18,693 nucleotides of DNA, from contig CALDIA010000155.1 of the NCBI GenBank assembly GCA_937901455.1, positions 1 through 18,693 on the forward strand, written 5' to 3'. The position numbers and the translations under genes are program-made. The stretch's first letter is position 1, and each line of letters begins with the position of its first letter. A model generated the notes under the pieces. The model was not told the origin of the DNA. It saw only the letters and a program-made list of their open reading frames with translations, and did not search any database. Source of the DNA: an uncultured Bacteroidales bacterium. GTDB lineage: Bacteria > Bacteroidota > Bacteroidia > Bacteroidales > WCHB1-69. Below are positions 1 through 6,794 of the stretch, in pieces.

Positions 1-2
1 TG

Positions 3-479
3 CTTTTTTCAGAATATCAATGGAATTACTCAATGAATCTGAACCATCATCAACACTTTCTGAAAAAACAACAGTACAACTCTTTGGTGGCACTGACCCC
101 CAATATGCATTCCTTCCTCGAAAAACGTGGCATACCCTATAATGCGGTACTTCCTTTTAAAGAACCCGCCGATGCTGCATTACTCTTTTCCGATATGCTC
201 GTGGCTTGCTCCGGCAGCATCGGATTCACCCCGAGGACCATGCTCTATCCTTCCATCAAAAACATCGCTAAGGATATTATCGTCATGACACGCTCGCGAT
301 GCGTGTTCGCAAACCATGCCGACGCATTGGCATATCAGTACTCGCTGGGCACCGATGCCAAAACCTCCATGGTGGAATTCGTGACACCCAAAACGGTGCT
401 GGATGAGGAAGGAAAACCTGTCTATACACCCCAGAACCCTAGATTCTTTGTCTTCTTAGTCCAAGATGATGTGGAATAA
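3..479 (+). CDS. LUD-domain protein (lactate-utilisation LutC-like), probably 5'-partial
   Basis: The reading frame is open to the left edge of the window. The first ATG in frame is at 33 (148 residues), but the coding look continues upstream of it, so the true start probably lies outside. The middle stretch DMLVACSGSIGF, followed by a hydrophobic block and HADALAYQY, and the C-terminal FFVFLVQDD, resemble the LUD fold found in LutB/LutC. In that family a GS-type turn precedes the strand, and proteins end in a 'vfLvdd'-like strand. The match is by pattern only. In Bacteroidales genomes I recall a LUD protein lying directly upstream of cdsA, as here, with a gap of 15 bp. The cellular role of this version is not established; LutABC proteins take part in L-lactate oxidation, but no lutA or lutB is visible. 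Confidence is good that it is a gene and moderate for the family. Confidence 0.68.
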   Translation, partial: LFSEYQWNYSMNLNHHQHFLKKQQYNSLVALTPNMHSFLEKRGIPYNAVLPFKEPADAALLFSDMLVACSGSIGFTPRTMLYPSIKNIAKDIIVMTRSRCVFANHADALAYQYSLGTDAKTSMVEFVTPKTVLDEEGKPVYTPQNPRFFVFLVQDDVE

Positions 480-494
480 TCAGAGGATTGTGTG

Positions 495-1343
495 ATGGCG
501 GAAGGGAAATTTAAAAATCTGTGCATAAGAACGCTCTCAGGTGCCGTGTATGTCTCCCTGATGGTGTTGGGCGTTTTCTTTCCGTGGGTGATGACCCTGC
601 TGATGTGCTTTTTTACAGTGGTAGGTCTCATAGAATATTTCCGCATGAATCCTGACACTGCCGACACATGGTCGCGCAATATTCTGATAGCCTACACCGC
701 CATCATCTATCTGCGTTTGCTTCTGCCTCAAGTGCTCCATTCGGGCTTGTTGCCTATCTCCATAGGAACCCCTTTTGCTTGGTTGTCCGCCATCTTCGCG
801 ACTTTCTGCGTGGTTGAACTGTTCCTTAAACGGGAGGAAGTGCTGCATCATCTTGGGAAATCACTCTTTGCCGTATGCTGGATTATGCTTCCGATGATAC
901 TCATCACCCTTTGCAGTATGCACGGTAAAGAGTCTGCCTTCTTCCTGTTGTTGATGTTTGTGCTGATTTGGCTCAACGATAGCTTTGCCTACCTCGGCGG
1001 GTCTTTGTTCGGAAAACATAAAATGATTGAACGCATCTCTCCAAATAAGACTTGGGAAGGAACCCTCACAGGTGTCTTGATGACGGTTGTTGCCTCCATA
1101 GTGATAGGCCTCCTCGCTGCAGCGAAGCATGATGCTGCACCATATGTGTGGCCAATCTTTGGCTTGCTGGTCTCGGCGTTCGCCACCCTTGGCGATTTGC
1201 TGGAGTCGCTGCTGAAACGGCAGGCCGGCATTAAGGATTCCGGAAATATCATGCCCGGCCATGGCGGTATTCTCGACAGGATGGATTCTATCCTTTTCAC
1301 CACCTATCCGGTAGCACTGTTCATGATGATCGTATGTCGGTGA
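495..1343 (+). CDS. cdsA: Phosphatidate cytidylyltransferase (CDP-diglyceride synthase)
   Basis: This integral inner-membrane enzyme makes CDP-diacylglycerol from phosphatidic acid and CTP, the entry step to phosphatidylethanolamine and acidic phospholipids. It has 282 residues from ATG 495; a GTG at 492 is directly in front and is the alternative start. The protein is strongly hydrophobic, with about seven to eight membrane segments. The C-terminus carries the CTP-transferase signature: SLLKRQAGIKDSG, then MPGHGGILDRMD, with the conserved K-R, K-D, H-G-G and D-R-x-D residues. The earlier ISPNKTWEG motif is also typical of CdsA. It follows the LUD gene by 15 bp and probably shares its transcript. 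It converges on xseA with only 2 bp between the two stop codons, leaving no room for a separate terminator. Length is normal for the bacterial family. Confidence 0.96.
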   Translation: MAEGKFKNLCIRTLSGAVYVSLMVLGVFFPWVMTLLMCFFTVVGLIEYFRMNPDTADTWSRNILIAYTAIIYLRLLLPQVLHSGLLPISIGTPFAWLSAIFATFCVVELFLKREEVLHHLGKSLFAVCWIMLPMILITLCSMHGKESAFFLLLMFVLIWLNDSFAYLGGSLFGKHKMIERISPNKTWEGTLTGVLMTVVASIVIGLLAAAKHDAAPYVWPIFGLLVSAFATLGDLLESLLKRQAGIKDSGNIMPGHGGILDRMDSILFTTYPVALFMMIVCR

Positions 1344-1345
1344 TT

Positions 1346-2536
1346 TTATTCCACGGTACTCTCCACTTCCCCGTTGTAGAAGCGGGTGCGCAGGTGGTCG
1401 CCCTTCTTTAGGACGGTCCCGTCGGTGACGGTTCTGCCATCCATGACCGTGATGCTGAATCCCCGCTTTAGGATATTGTCGGGGTGTAGCAGTTTGATTT
1501 TTCCCTCAATAAAAGATAATGTCTGCATGGAGTCATGCAGGATACGGGAGGCAGCATTGGGTATCTTTTCCGTGAATTTTGCCAGCGACTCTCCATGCTC
1601 CGATAAAATGCGCTGGGCTTTGTCCATGATATGAGCGCGGCACTCTTCCACACGGTTGTCGAAGTTCTCGAATGCTTGCAGAATGGTGAATGCCACGTCC
1701 GTGGGGGTGATCTTGTGGGTGTGGGCCACAAGGTCCACTACAGATAAATTGGTAGAGTGCCCGATGCCCGTCAAGACGGGTAGGGGAAAGGTGGCCACGC
1801 GGCGGGCCATCTGATAGTCGTCATAGCAACTTAGCCCTACGTCACCACCACCACCCCGCACAATCACTACACAGTCGAACTCGGCCCGCCGCGCCTCAAT
1901 GGCGTCCAATTGCGAGGTGATACCCGTGATGGCCTTCTCGCCTTGAAGAATCGATGGAAACAACTCCGTCTCAAAACAATAGCCGGCAGCATTCTGTGTT
2001 AATGTAGTGATAAAGTCACTGTAACCCTTGCTGGTCTCCACCGAGATGACCGCTATGCGCTTGGGCAATAAAGGCAATGATAATCGACGGTTCAAGTCAT
2101 ATACACCCTCCTTCTTCAACCTCTCAATGGCCTCCGCCCGGTTCTTCATGATCTCCCCCAAGGTGAACGAGGGCTCTATATCCTGAATGTGCAAGGCCAA
2201 TCCGTGCTTGGGACTGAACTCTATCTTGGCCAGACACAAGATCTTGATGTTCTCGCGCAAGGGCTCTCCCGTGATGCGCATGAAACGCTCGTTGATCTGC
2301 CGGAACTGCGATGACCAAATCACGCCCCGCAACTCCGCCTTGATGGCACTGCCCTCCTTCTCAATCAACTCGGGGTAACAGTGGCCAGAGTGCGGGTAAA
2401 AATTGAGCCGCAAAATCTCCGCCTTCACAAAGTAAGCCTGCGGGTAGGTGCGCTCTATGACATTATGAAGACTCATCGCTATCTCCGACAAAGAGTAGAT
2501 AGGGTGATTGTTGAAAGTCTCTCGGGACGTACTCAT
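1346..2536 (-). CDS. xseA: Exodeoxyribonuclease VII large subunit
   Basis: This is the catalytic large subunit of exonuclease VII, a cytoplasmic single-strand-specific DNase that degrades in both directions and acts in mismatch repair and DNA damage processing. It has 396 residues. The N-terminal about 100 residues form the OB-fold region (YFVKAEILRLNF and onward). The central catalytic domain holds the family motifs VVIVRGGGGDVGL, CYDDYQMAR, PVLTGIGHSTNLSVVDLVAH and TPTDVAF. A coiled-coil stretch follows, and the C-terminus has NILKRGFSI near residue 357, as in other XseA proteins. The ATG at 2536 gives an N-terminus that fits the family. The usual partner xseB is not next to it: downstream is the convergent cdsA, and upstream is mscL behind a hairpin. 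The small subunit, if present, must be encoded elsewhere. Confidence 0.96.
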   Translation of the reverse strand: MSTSRETFNNHPIYSLSEIAMSLHNVIERTYPQAYFVKAEILRLNFYPHSGHCYPELIEKEGSAIKAELRGVIWSSQFRQINERFMRITGEPLRENIKILCLAKIEFSPKHGLALHIQDIEPSFTLGEIMKNRAEAIERLKKEGVYDLNRRLSLPLLPKRIAVISVETSKGYSDFITTLTQNAAGYCFETELFPSILQGEKAITGITSQLDAIEARRAEFDCVVIVRGGGGDVGLSCYDDYQMARRVATFPLPVLTGIGHSTNLSVVDLVAHTHKITPTDVAFTILQAFENFDNRVEECRAHIMDKAQRILSEHGESLAKFTEKIPNAASRILHDSMQTLSFIEGKIKLLHPDNILKRGFSITVMDGRTVTDGTVLKKGDHLRTRFYNGEVESTVE

Positions 2537-2557
2537 CGTGAAAAAGGATGAAATAGA

Positions 2558-2604
2558 ATGATGCCCTCATCTGTCGCAACCGACAACAGCATTTTGGGCA
2601 TCAT
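2558..2604 (-). terminator. Inverted repeat between mscL and xseA, terminator or leader hairpin
   Basis: The 9-base arms ATGATGCCC (2558-2566) and GGGCATCAT (2596-2604) are perfect complements. Inside lies a second short stem, TGTCG / CGACA. Read on the minus strand it follows the mscL stop codon at 2632 and is followed by a T-rich run (2541-2557), the layout of an intrinsic terminator for mscL. It ends about 21 bases before the xseA start, so it could also act as a leader structure for xseA. The structure was found by eye; folding energy was not computed. Confidence 0.5.
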
Positions 2605-2631
2605 CTGTAAATAGAATGTGCTATAAAGCCA

Positions 2632-3090
2632 TTATTTATTCTTCAAGAGATCACGAATTTCAGTAAGTAACACCTCTTCTTTTGTTGGCTCTGGAGCAGG
2701 TGCAGGTGCTTCTTCCTCTTTCTTGCGAAGGGCTGAAAGCTTATTGATACCCTTGATAATCAGGAAAATACAGAGGGCTACGATGAGAAAATCAATAGTC
2801 ACCTGGATAAAATTACCATAATTCCAGGTCACAGGATCCATAAGCTTCTCAACGGTCGTGGGAATGCCGTCTTCGCCAACCACCGTCTCCATCACTTTGC
2901 GCTGCGGAAACGTTAAACTCAACTTGGTGAAGTCGGTACCTCCAAGAAGCCATCCAATGGGCGGCATCAGGATGTCGTTAACAAGCGAGGAAACAATTTT
3001 GCCGAAAGCACCGCCGATAATCACACCGACTGCCATGTCAACGACATTGCCCTTTAAAGCAAATTCTTTAAATTCTTTGATAAATCCCAT
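2632..3090 (-). CDS. mscL: Large-conductance mechanosensitive channel
   Basis: The product is a pore-forming inner-membrane protein that opens under high membrane tension and releases solutes during hypo-osmotic shock. It has 152 residues. The N-terminus (MGFIKEFKEFALKGNVVDMA) and the first transmembrane pore helix (VGVIIGGAFGKIVSSLVND, about residues 21-39) match the family closely, as does DILMPPIGWLLGG after it. The periplasmic loop contains a short insertion around VGEDGIPTTVEKL. The second helix is FIQVTIDFLIVALCIFLIIKGIN (about residues 95-117). The C-terminus has an AP-rich linker (EEEAPAPAPEPTKEE) and a final helix ending in LLTEIRDLLKNK, the usual cytoplasmic bundle. It is probably transcribed alone from the spacer at 3091-3395. 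Confidence 0.97.
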   Translation of the reverse strand: MGFIKEFKEFALKGNVVDMAVGVIIGGAFGKIVSSLVNDILMPPIGWLLGGTDFTKLSLTFPQRKVMETVVGEDGIPTTVEKLMDPVTWNYGNFIQVTIDFLIVALCIFLIIKGINKLSALRKKEEEAPAPAPEPTKEEVLLTEIRDLLKNK

Positions 3091-3132
3091 AATGATAAAT
3101 TTTTTAGGTTAATACTTAATATGTTATTAATT

Positions 3133-3258
3133 CCAAAATAATTCAATCACGACCGCCAAAATGGTGCAAATAAGTGCAGAGTCAAGCTTGCTTGGATTTT
3201 GCTTGGACTATGCCGAGTGCCAGCCCATTTTGGCGTAGCAAAAATAATGAATTATTGG
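3133..3258. repeat. Nested palindromic intergenic element in the mscL / nitroreductase spacer
   Basis: The spacer at 3091-3395 holds no convincing gene. Its main content is a long imperfect palindrome. The core arms CGCCAAAATGG (3154-3164) and CCATTTTGGCG (3225-3235) are perfect 11-base complements. Outside them AATAATTCA (3137-3145) and TGAATTATT (3249-3257) are perfect 9-base complements. The loop contains a short direct repeat, GCTTGGATTTTGCTTGGA. From memory, similar GTGCAAA...GCCGAG...TTGGCGTAGC elements recur between genes in Prevotella, but this could not be checked here. It could be a dispersed intergenic repeat, a non-autonomous mobile element, or a bidirectional transcription signal. 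On the minus strand the outer arm includes a TATTTTGG box (3133-3140), which resembles a Bacteroidetes -7 element for mscL. Confidence 0.6.
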
Positions 3259-3365
3259 ATATGTTCAACACTTGTACTGAAAAAAAACATCACCACGCCC
3301 CGCCGCTGAACACATAAACTTGGTTAAAAAAATGTGAATGACCTTCTCGACAGCGGGATTTTTTG

Positions 3366-3373
3366 TATTTTCG
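3366..3373 (+). promoter_or_regulatory. Possible -7 box (TATTTTCG) for the nitroreductase gene
   Basis: TATTTTCG matches the Bacteroidetes -7 consensus TAnnTTTG at all but one position. It ends 22 bases before the start codon at 3396, so a short leader would result. No clear TTTG -33 box is seen at the usual spacing, so the call is weak. Confidence 0.28.
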
Positions 3374-3395
3374 CATTTTCTTATAAAATCATATC

Positions 3396-4550
3396 ATGAT
3401 GAAATCAGTAAAACACCTTTGTATTTCTCTGCTGCTGACGGTAACTACCCTCTTTATAGCCAGCAACGTCAGCGCCCAAAGTCTTGCCATAGACAATATC
3501 CTTACGCGTACCTCTGTGCGCAGTTACCTCGATAAACCTGTGGAGGCGTCCAAGATAGAGCGGATGCTGCGTGCGGGCATGGCCGCACCATCGGCCGTCA
3601 ACAAGCAACCCTGGCATTTCGTGGTGGTCACCGATCAGACACAACTTCAAGCCCTTGCCAAAGCAAACCCCAATGCCGGAATGGTCGCCAAGGCCCCATT
3701 GGCCATCGTGGTCTGTGGCGATATGAAAAAGGCCTTGCCCGGAAAGACTCAGGAGTTCTGGGTACAGGACTGCTCCGCTGCTACGGAGAATATACTGCTG
3801 GCCGCCAACGCCCTTGGATTGGGCGCAGTCTGGACCGGCGCCTATCCCTCCGACGAACGTGTCAAGGAAATCTCCAAAGTGCTGGAACTCCCCGAACATA
3901 TCGTGCCCCTCAATATCATAGCCATAGGGTATCCAGATAGCCCCAATAAACCTAAAGACAAATGGAAACCCGAGAATATATCCTATAACAAATTTGGAGG
4001 AAAGAAAAAAAATGCCTTCTCCTTTAGTGTAGCAAAGGCGCAATTCACAGACTTTGACTATGCCAATGCTTTTGGCGAGAACCCCTTCTCATGGTTCAAG
4101 GGCGATGGTCTGCTGCTTGCCGTGGGCGATAAGGAACATCACAACGCCATGACCATAGGGTGGGGCGCCTTAGGAAATGTCTGGGGTGGCAATGTGAATA
4201 CCATAACCGTGTATGTGGCCCCTGCCCGCTATACTTTTGAGTTTATGGAACAACATAAATACTTTACCGTCATGAAGTTCTACGATAATCCCAAGGTGCT
4301 GGAATATATGGGTACCCATAGCGGACGCGACGGCAACAAGGAAAAGGCCCTTGGCTTGCATGTGGCCTATACAGAGAACGGTACCCCCTATTACCTGGAA
4401 GCCGATGAAGTGTATGAGTGCGAGATTATCTATCGCGCCCCCTTTGACCCTGAAGGCTTCGGTGATCTTGCCAAGAAGCGCTACGAGAACTTCCCCGCCG
4501 GCATCCACCACCAGTACATCGGACGGATAGTGAGCGCGAGGAGGAGGTAG
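3396..4550 (+). CDS. Exported nitroreductase fused to a flavin reductase-like domain
   Basis: Two flavin-binding folds sit in one 384-residue protein. Residues 1-28 form a signal peptide: MMKSVKH, a hydrophobic core, then SNVSAQ as a likely cleavage region. Residues about 30-205 are an NAD(P)H nitroreductase-family domain, with RTSVRSYLDKPV, the FMN-binding-type stretch APSAVNKQPWHFVVV, and AATENILLAANALGLGAVW in the family positions. Residues about 218-384 resemble the flavin reductase-like split barrel (FSWFKGDGLLLAVGD, NAMTIGWGALGNVWGG, YFTVMKFYD). The enzyme probably reduces a quinone, nitro or flavin substrate using FMN, but the substrate is not predictable. The signal peptide suggests export, which is unusual for an NAD(P)H-dependent family. 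ATG codons at 3396 and 3399 are both possible starts. It lies 6 bp upstream of thrE, but the base composition changes abruptly between them. Confidence 0.88.
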   Translation: MMKSVKHLCISLLLTVTTLFIASNVSAQSLAIDNILTRTSVRSYLDKPVEASKIERMLRAGMAAPSAVNKQPWHFVVVTDQTQLQALAKANPNAGMVAKAPLAIVVCGDMKKALPGKTQEFWVQDCSAATENILLAANALGLGAVWTGAYPSDERVKEISKVLELPEHIVPLNIIAIGYPDSPNKPKDKWKPENISYNKFGGKKKNAFSFSVAKAQFTDFDYANAFGENPFSWFKGDGLLLAVGDKEHHNAMTIGWGALGNVWGGNVNTITVYVAPARYTFEFMEQHKYFTVMKFYDNPKVLEYMGTHSGRDGNKEKALGLHVAYTENGTPYYLEADEVYECEIIYRAPFDPEGFGDLAKKRYENFPAGIHHQYIGRIVSARRR

Positions 4551-4556
4551 AGAACA

Positions 4557-5798
4557 ATGAACGACAACAGCAAAATCATGGAGCTGGCCTACGAGGCCGG
4601 GGCGATCCTCCTGGAGAACGGGGCGGAGATCTCGCGCGTGGACGAGACCATGCGGCGCATCGCCGGCCACTACGGGGTGGATGACGAGAACTTCTTCGTA
4701 CTCAGCAACGGCATCATGGCCACGGCGAAAGAGTTCGCCCGCACCAAGTTCATCCCCATCAAAGGCGCGAGCCTCGACAAGGTGGTGGCCGTCAACCAGC
4801 TCTCCCGTGAGGTGGCGCAGGACAAGTGCGACCTCGGGCAGCTCGAACGGCGGCTCCAGGAGATTCGCGCCATGAGGACGAAGCCCGTGTGGGAGCAGAT
4901 CTTGGCCTCCGCGTTCGGCAGCGCGGCCTTCTGCATCATCTTCGGGGGCGGTTTCGCCGACAGCATCGCGGCACTCGTGGCCGGAGCGGCACTCTGGGTC
5001 TATATGCTCTTTGTCGGCTCCCGGCATCTGTCACGCATTGTGAGCACCATCACGGGCAGTCTGTTAGCCACCGTGCTCTGCGGGGTGATGTTCCGGATAG
5101 GCTTGGGCACGCACCTCAGCAACATGATCATCGGGGCCATCATCCCGCTGATTCCGGGGGTGCCCTTTACCAACGGCATCCGCGACCTGGCGCACGAGGA
5201 CTACATTGCCGGCGTAACGCGGCTGTTGGACGCGTTGCTCACCTTTTTCTGCATCTCCACGGGGGTGGCCTTGGCCTTCGTGTTGGATGCGGCCGTCAGC
5301 GGAACGATGCAGCACTTGGAGGCGTTGACCGCCGCGCCCGAAACGGCCGGGATGGTTGTGCAGCTGGTCGCCGCCTACGTGGGCACCGTGGCCTTCGCCG
5401 TGCTCTTCGGCGTGCCGCGCAAGTACTACCTGGACAGCGGTTTATGCGGGACTCTGGGTTGGCTGCTCTACCTGATATTGGTGAACCACACGGGGTTGTC
5501 CGTTGCCAACGTGGTCTTCTTCGCCACCGCATTGGTCACCTTCACGGCCATGGTGTTAGCCATCGTGCGCTAATGTCCGATCACGGTCTATCTGATCTGC
5601 GGCATCTTCCCGTTAGTACCCGGCGCGGGCATCTTCTGGACCACCTACAACCTTGTTTCCGAACAACTTGGCGCCGCCGTGCAGACGGGCGTCACCGCCC
5701 TGAAGGTCACCATCGCCATTGCTTTCGGTATCATCCTGGTGGCGGAGCTGAACGGGAAGAACCGGATTGGGAAAATGTTGCTGAAAAGGGGAAAGTGA
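4557..5798 (+). pseudogene. ThrE-type threonine/serine exporter, interrupted by an in-frame TAA
   Basis: Residues 1-255 match the DUF1212/YjjP half of ThrE: cytoplasmic N-terminus LAYEAGAILLENGAEISRVD, then the membrane segments, with IIPLIPGVPFTNGIRDL as a clear family motif. The DUF3815/YjjB half begins near residue 260 but the frame meets TAA at 5571-5573, giving a 338-residue product. Directly after it, in the same frame, the missing end continues (CPITVYLICGIFPLVPGAG, then more membrane helix) to TGA at 5796-5798. Without the TAA the protein would have 413 residues, a normal fused ThrE. The simplest reading is a single nonsense mutation or sequence error. A split gene is less likely, because the break falls inside the YjjB half and no start codon follows it. 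Composition is strongly GC-rich (44 of 60 bases in 4621-4680), unlike the preceding gene, which suggests transfer from a GC-richer source. Confidence 0.8.
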
Positions 5799-5926
5799 TG
5801 GAAAAAGAGCTGATTGTGTGCAAACCGAGCGGGAGGCCATTTCATTTCGGCAACGACCTCAGTCCTCGAGAGGTAGAGTATTTTATCCGTCAGTTGACAC
5901 AGGAATTTGCCAAATTGAAGAGATGA
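5798..5926 (+). CDS. Small hypothetical protein (42 residues)
   Basis: The ATG at 5798 overlaps the end of thrE as TGATG. The protein runs MEKELIVCKPSGRPFHFGND and ends in LSPREVEYFIRQLTQEFAKLKR. The C-terminal half looks like an amphipathic helix. I recall similar 'F.FGNDLSxREVEYFIRQLTxEF' proteins as short, uncharacterised Bacteroidetes genes that precede a larger hypothetical protein, which is the arrangement here. It may be a truncated form, since relatives seem longer at the N-terminus; this could not be checked. The stop TGA at 5924-5926 overlaps an ATG at 5923 (ATGA), suggesting translational coupling to the next gene. No function can be assigned. Confidence 0.55.
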   Translation: MEKELIVCKPSGRPFHFGNDLSPREVEYFIRQLTQEFAKLKR

Positions 5927-6517
5927 AAAAATAAGAAGCCACTATACCGAAAAATTAACAAAAGGACCCACAACGGGTGGGCGTGTTACGATTATCCGAA
6001 AGCACGATACCGCTTTGATCGGGGCAAAAAGCAAGATCACCTGCCGGAACATCAGTCCATCAAGCGGAAGAACCAATTCTCCTCTTGGGGCTCCGGATAC
6101 GATTACACGCCTCTTTTCAAGTTCTTGCACGCGCACGTTGGGCAGGCGTGGAATCCGGTGTTTCAGGAGTGTCTTTCGCGCCTCGACCAGCCCGACCCCA
6201 TCACGTGGATGGTGGTGAATGTCAACGAAAGGGGGCTTGTGGTGGACAAACACCCTAATGAAGAGCTTTCCCCATACTTCCGTTGCGGTGCCGAGAGTTA
6301 CTGGTCGGCATTATGGGTGGATGAAGACGGTATTCTTCAGTATGTGGACAAAGATTTCACCATTGAAGGCGCCTGGCTGGAGAAACGCACAGAATACTAT
6401 TCAGGCGAGTGGACCGTTACCTGGAACGGGAAAGTGGTATGGCAAGGAAGAGTGGTGGGAGCAGGAAAGGAGAGGTTTGGGAACGAGAACAACGATGAGG
6501 CGACTATTTGGAGCTGA
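5923..6517 (+). pseudogene. Hypothetical protein of a Bacteroidetes family, start broken by a short poly-A run
   Basis: A frame is open from 5927 to TGA at 6515-6517 (about 196 residues). It reads KNKKPLYRKINKRTHNGW and continues into YDYTPLFKFL, VGQAWNPVFQECLSRLDQPD, ITWMVVNVNE, RCGAESYWSALWVDEDGILQ and WNGKVVW. The frame has no ATG before the middle of the protein. The ATG at 5923 is one base out of frame: ATG, six A in a row, then TAA. One more A in the run would give MKKNKKPLYRK, the expected N-terminus, with an ATGA overlap to the upstream small gene. So the gene is either frameshifted by loss of one A, a sequencing error in a homopolymer, or expressed by slippage on the A run. Function unknown. 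The protein is rich in Trp and Tyr and looks soluble. Confidence 0.6.
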
Positions 6518-6699
6518 CCATCAACGCGGACGGTTCGCTCCCGCAAAGGAAGGAGATGTCCGACCTCTCCGACTTCATTAACGACGGACAACCGCCCGAG
6601 CCCGTGGAGACGAACAGATGGCATTTCTTGGAACAAAGACCTCAAAAAATGCCATTGCAAAATTCGAGAAATTTGAGTATTATTGCGGTTTCGATTTAA
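6508..6699 (+). pseudogene. Remnant of a third small hypothetical gene, no proper start and replaced 3' end
   Basis: The frame beginning near 6508 reads LELTINADGSLPQRKEMSDL, then SDFINDGQPPEPVETNRWHF, a soluble, proline- and charge-containing segment with protein-like composition. It has only a TTG or a late ATG (6556) as start. An ATG at 6495 is followed by MRRLF and then loses the frame. Dropping one base of TTTGGAG would join it to ELTINADG, so a second frameshift is possible. After about position 6640 the composition turns AT-rich and the translation loses character, so the original 3' end appears to be replaced where the defence locus begins. Function unknown; low certainty that it is a former gene. 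Confidence 0.35.
6618..6655. repeat. Inverted repeat at the edge of the AT-rich defence locus
   Basis: ATGGCATTT (6618-6626) and AAATGCCAT (6647-6655) are perfect 9-base complements with a 20-base loop. It lies exactly where GC-rich DNA gives way to AT-rich DNA before the first methyltransferase gene. It may be a transcription terminator for the upstream genes or a scar of the insertion. No matching copy was found at the far end of the locus. Confidence 0.4.
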
Positions 6700-6780
6700 A
6701 TGCAGGCATCCGAATGGAACAGGCTGAAAATAAGAGATTTAAAAATGACATCTCTTCTCGCACGAAAAGCAAAAAGAGGT

Positions 6781-6794
6781 GTGTCATGCGACAC
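6781..6794 (+). promoter_or_regulatory. Hairpin or operator-like palindrome across the methyltransferase start codon
   Basis: GTGTC-ATGC-GACAC places the ATG at 6786 in the 4-base loop of a perfect 5-bp stem, just after the AGAGG ribosome-binding-like site at about 6774-6778. As RNA it could limit initiation; as DNA it could be an operator, since several C5 methyltransferases repress their own genes. It could also be chance. Confidence 0.3.

Noticed and set aside
20..142. Short plus-strand frame MELLNESEPSS at the left edge
   Set aside because: It overlaps the LUD-like frame, ends early, and has no recognisable domain.
3405..4043. 212-residue minus-strand open frame opposite the nitroreductase gene
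   Set aside because: Shadow of the opposite strand; no motif, and the plus-strand frame has clear domains and a signal peptide.
4170..5926. Long overlapping open frames within and around thrE, including 285 residues on the minus strand (4170-5027) and 366 residues on the plus strand (4826-5926)
   Set aside because: They lie over a clear ThrE coding frame, have odd Arg/His/Gly-rich composition, and arise from GC-rich codons. Only the last 42 codons of the plus-strand frame (5798-5926) look like protein.
6672..6704. TTTG followed 21 bases later by TAAATGCA as a Bacteroidetes promoter for the defence operon
   Set aside because: The -7 part matches only its first half; such pairs are expected by chance in AT-rich DNA.
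6618..6785. Longer N-terminus for the first methyltransferase (ATG at 6618 or 6714)
   Set aside because: The added residues lack conserved motifs, motif I is normally near the N-terminus, and an AGAGG site supports ATG 6786.
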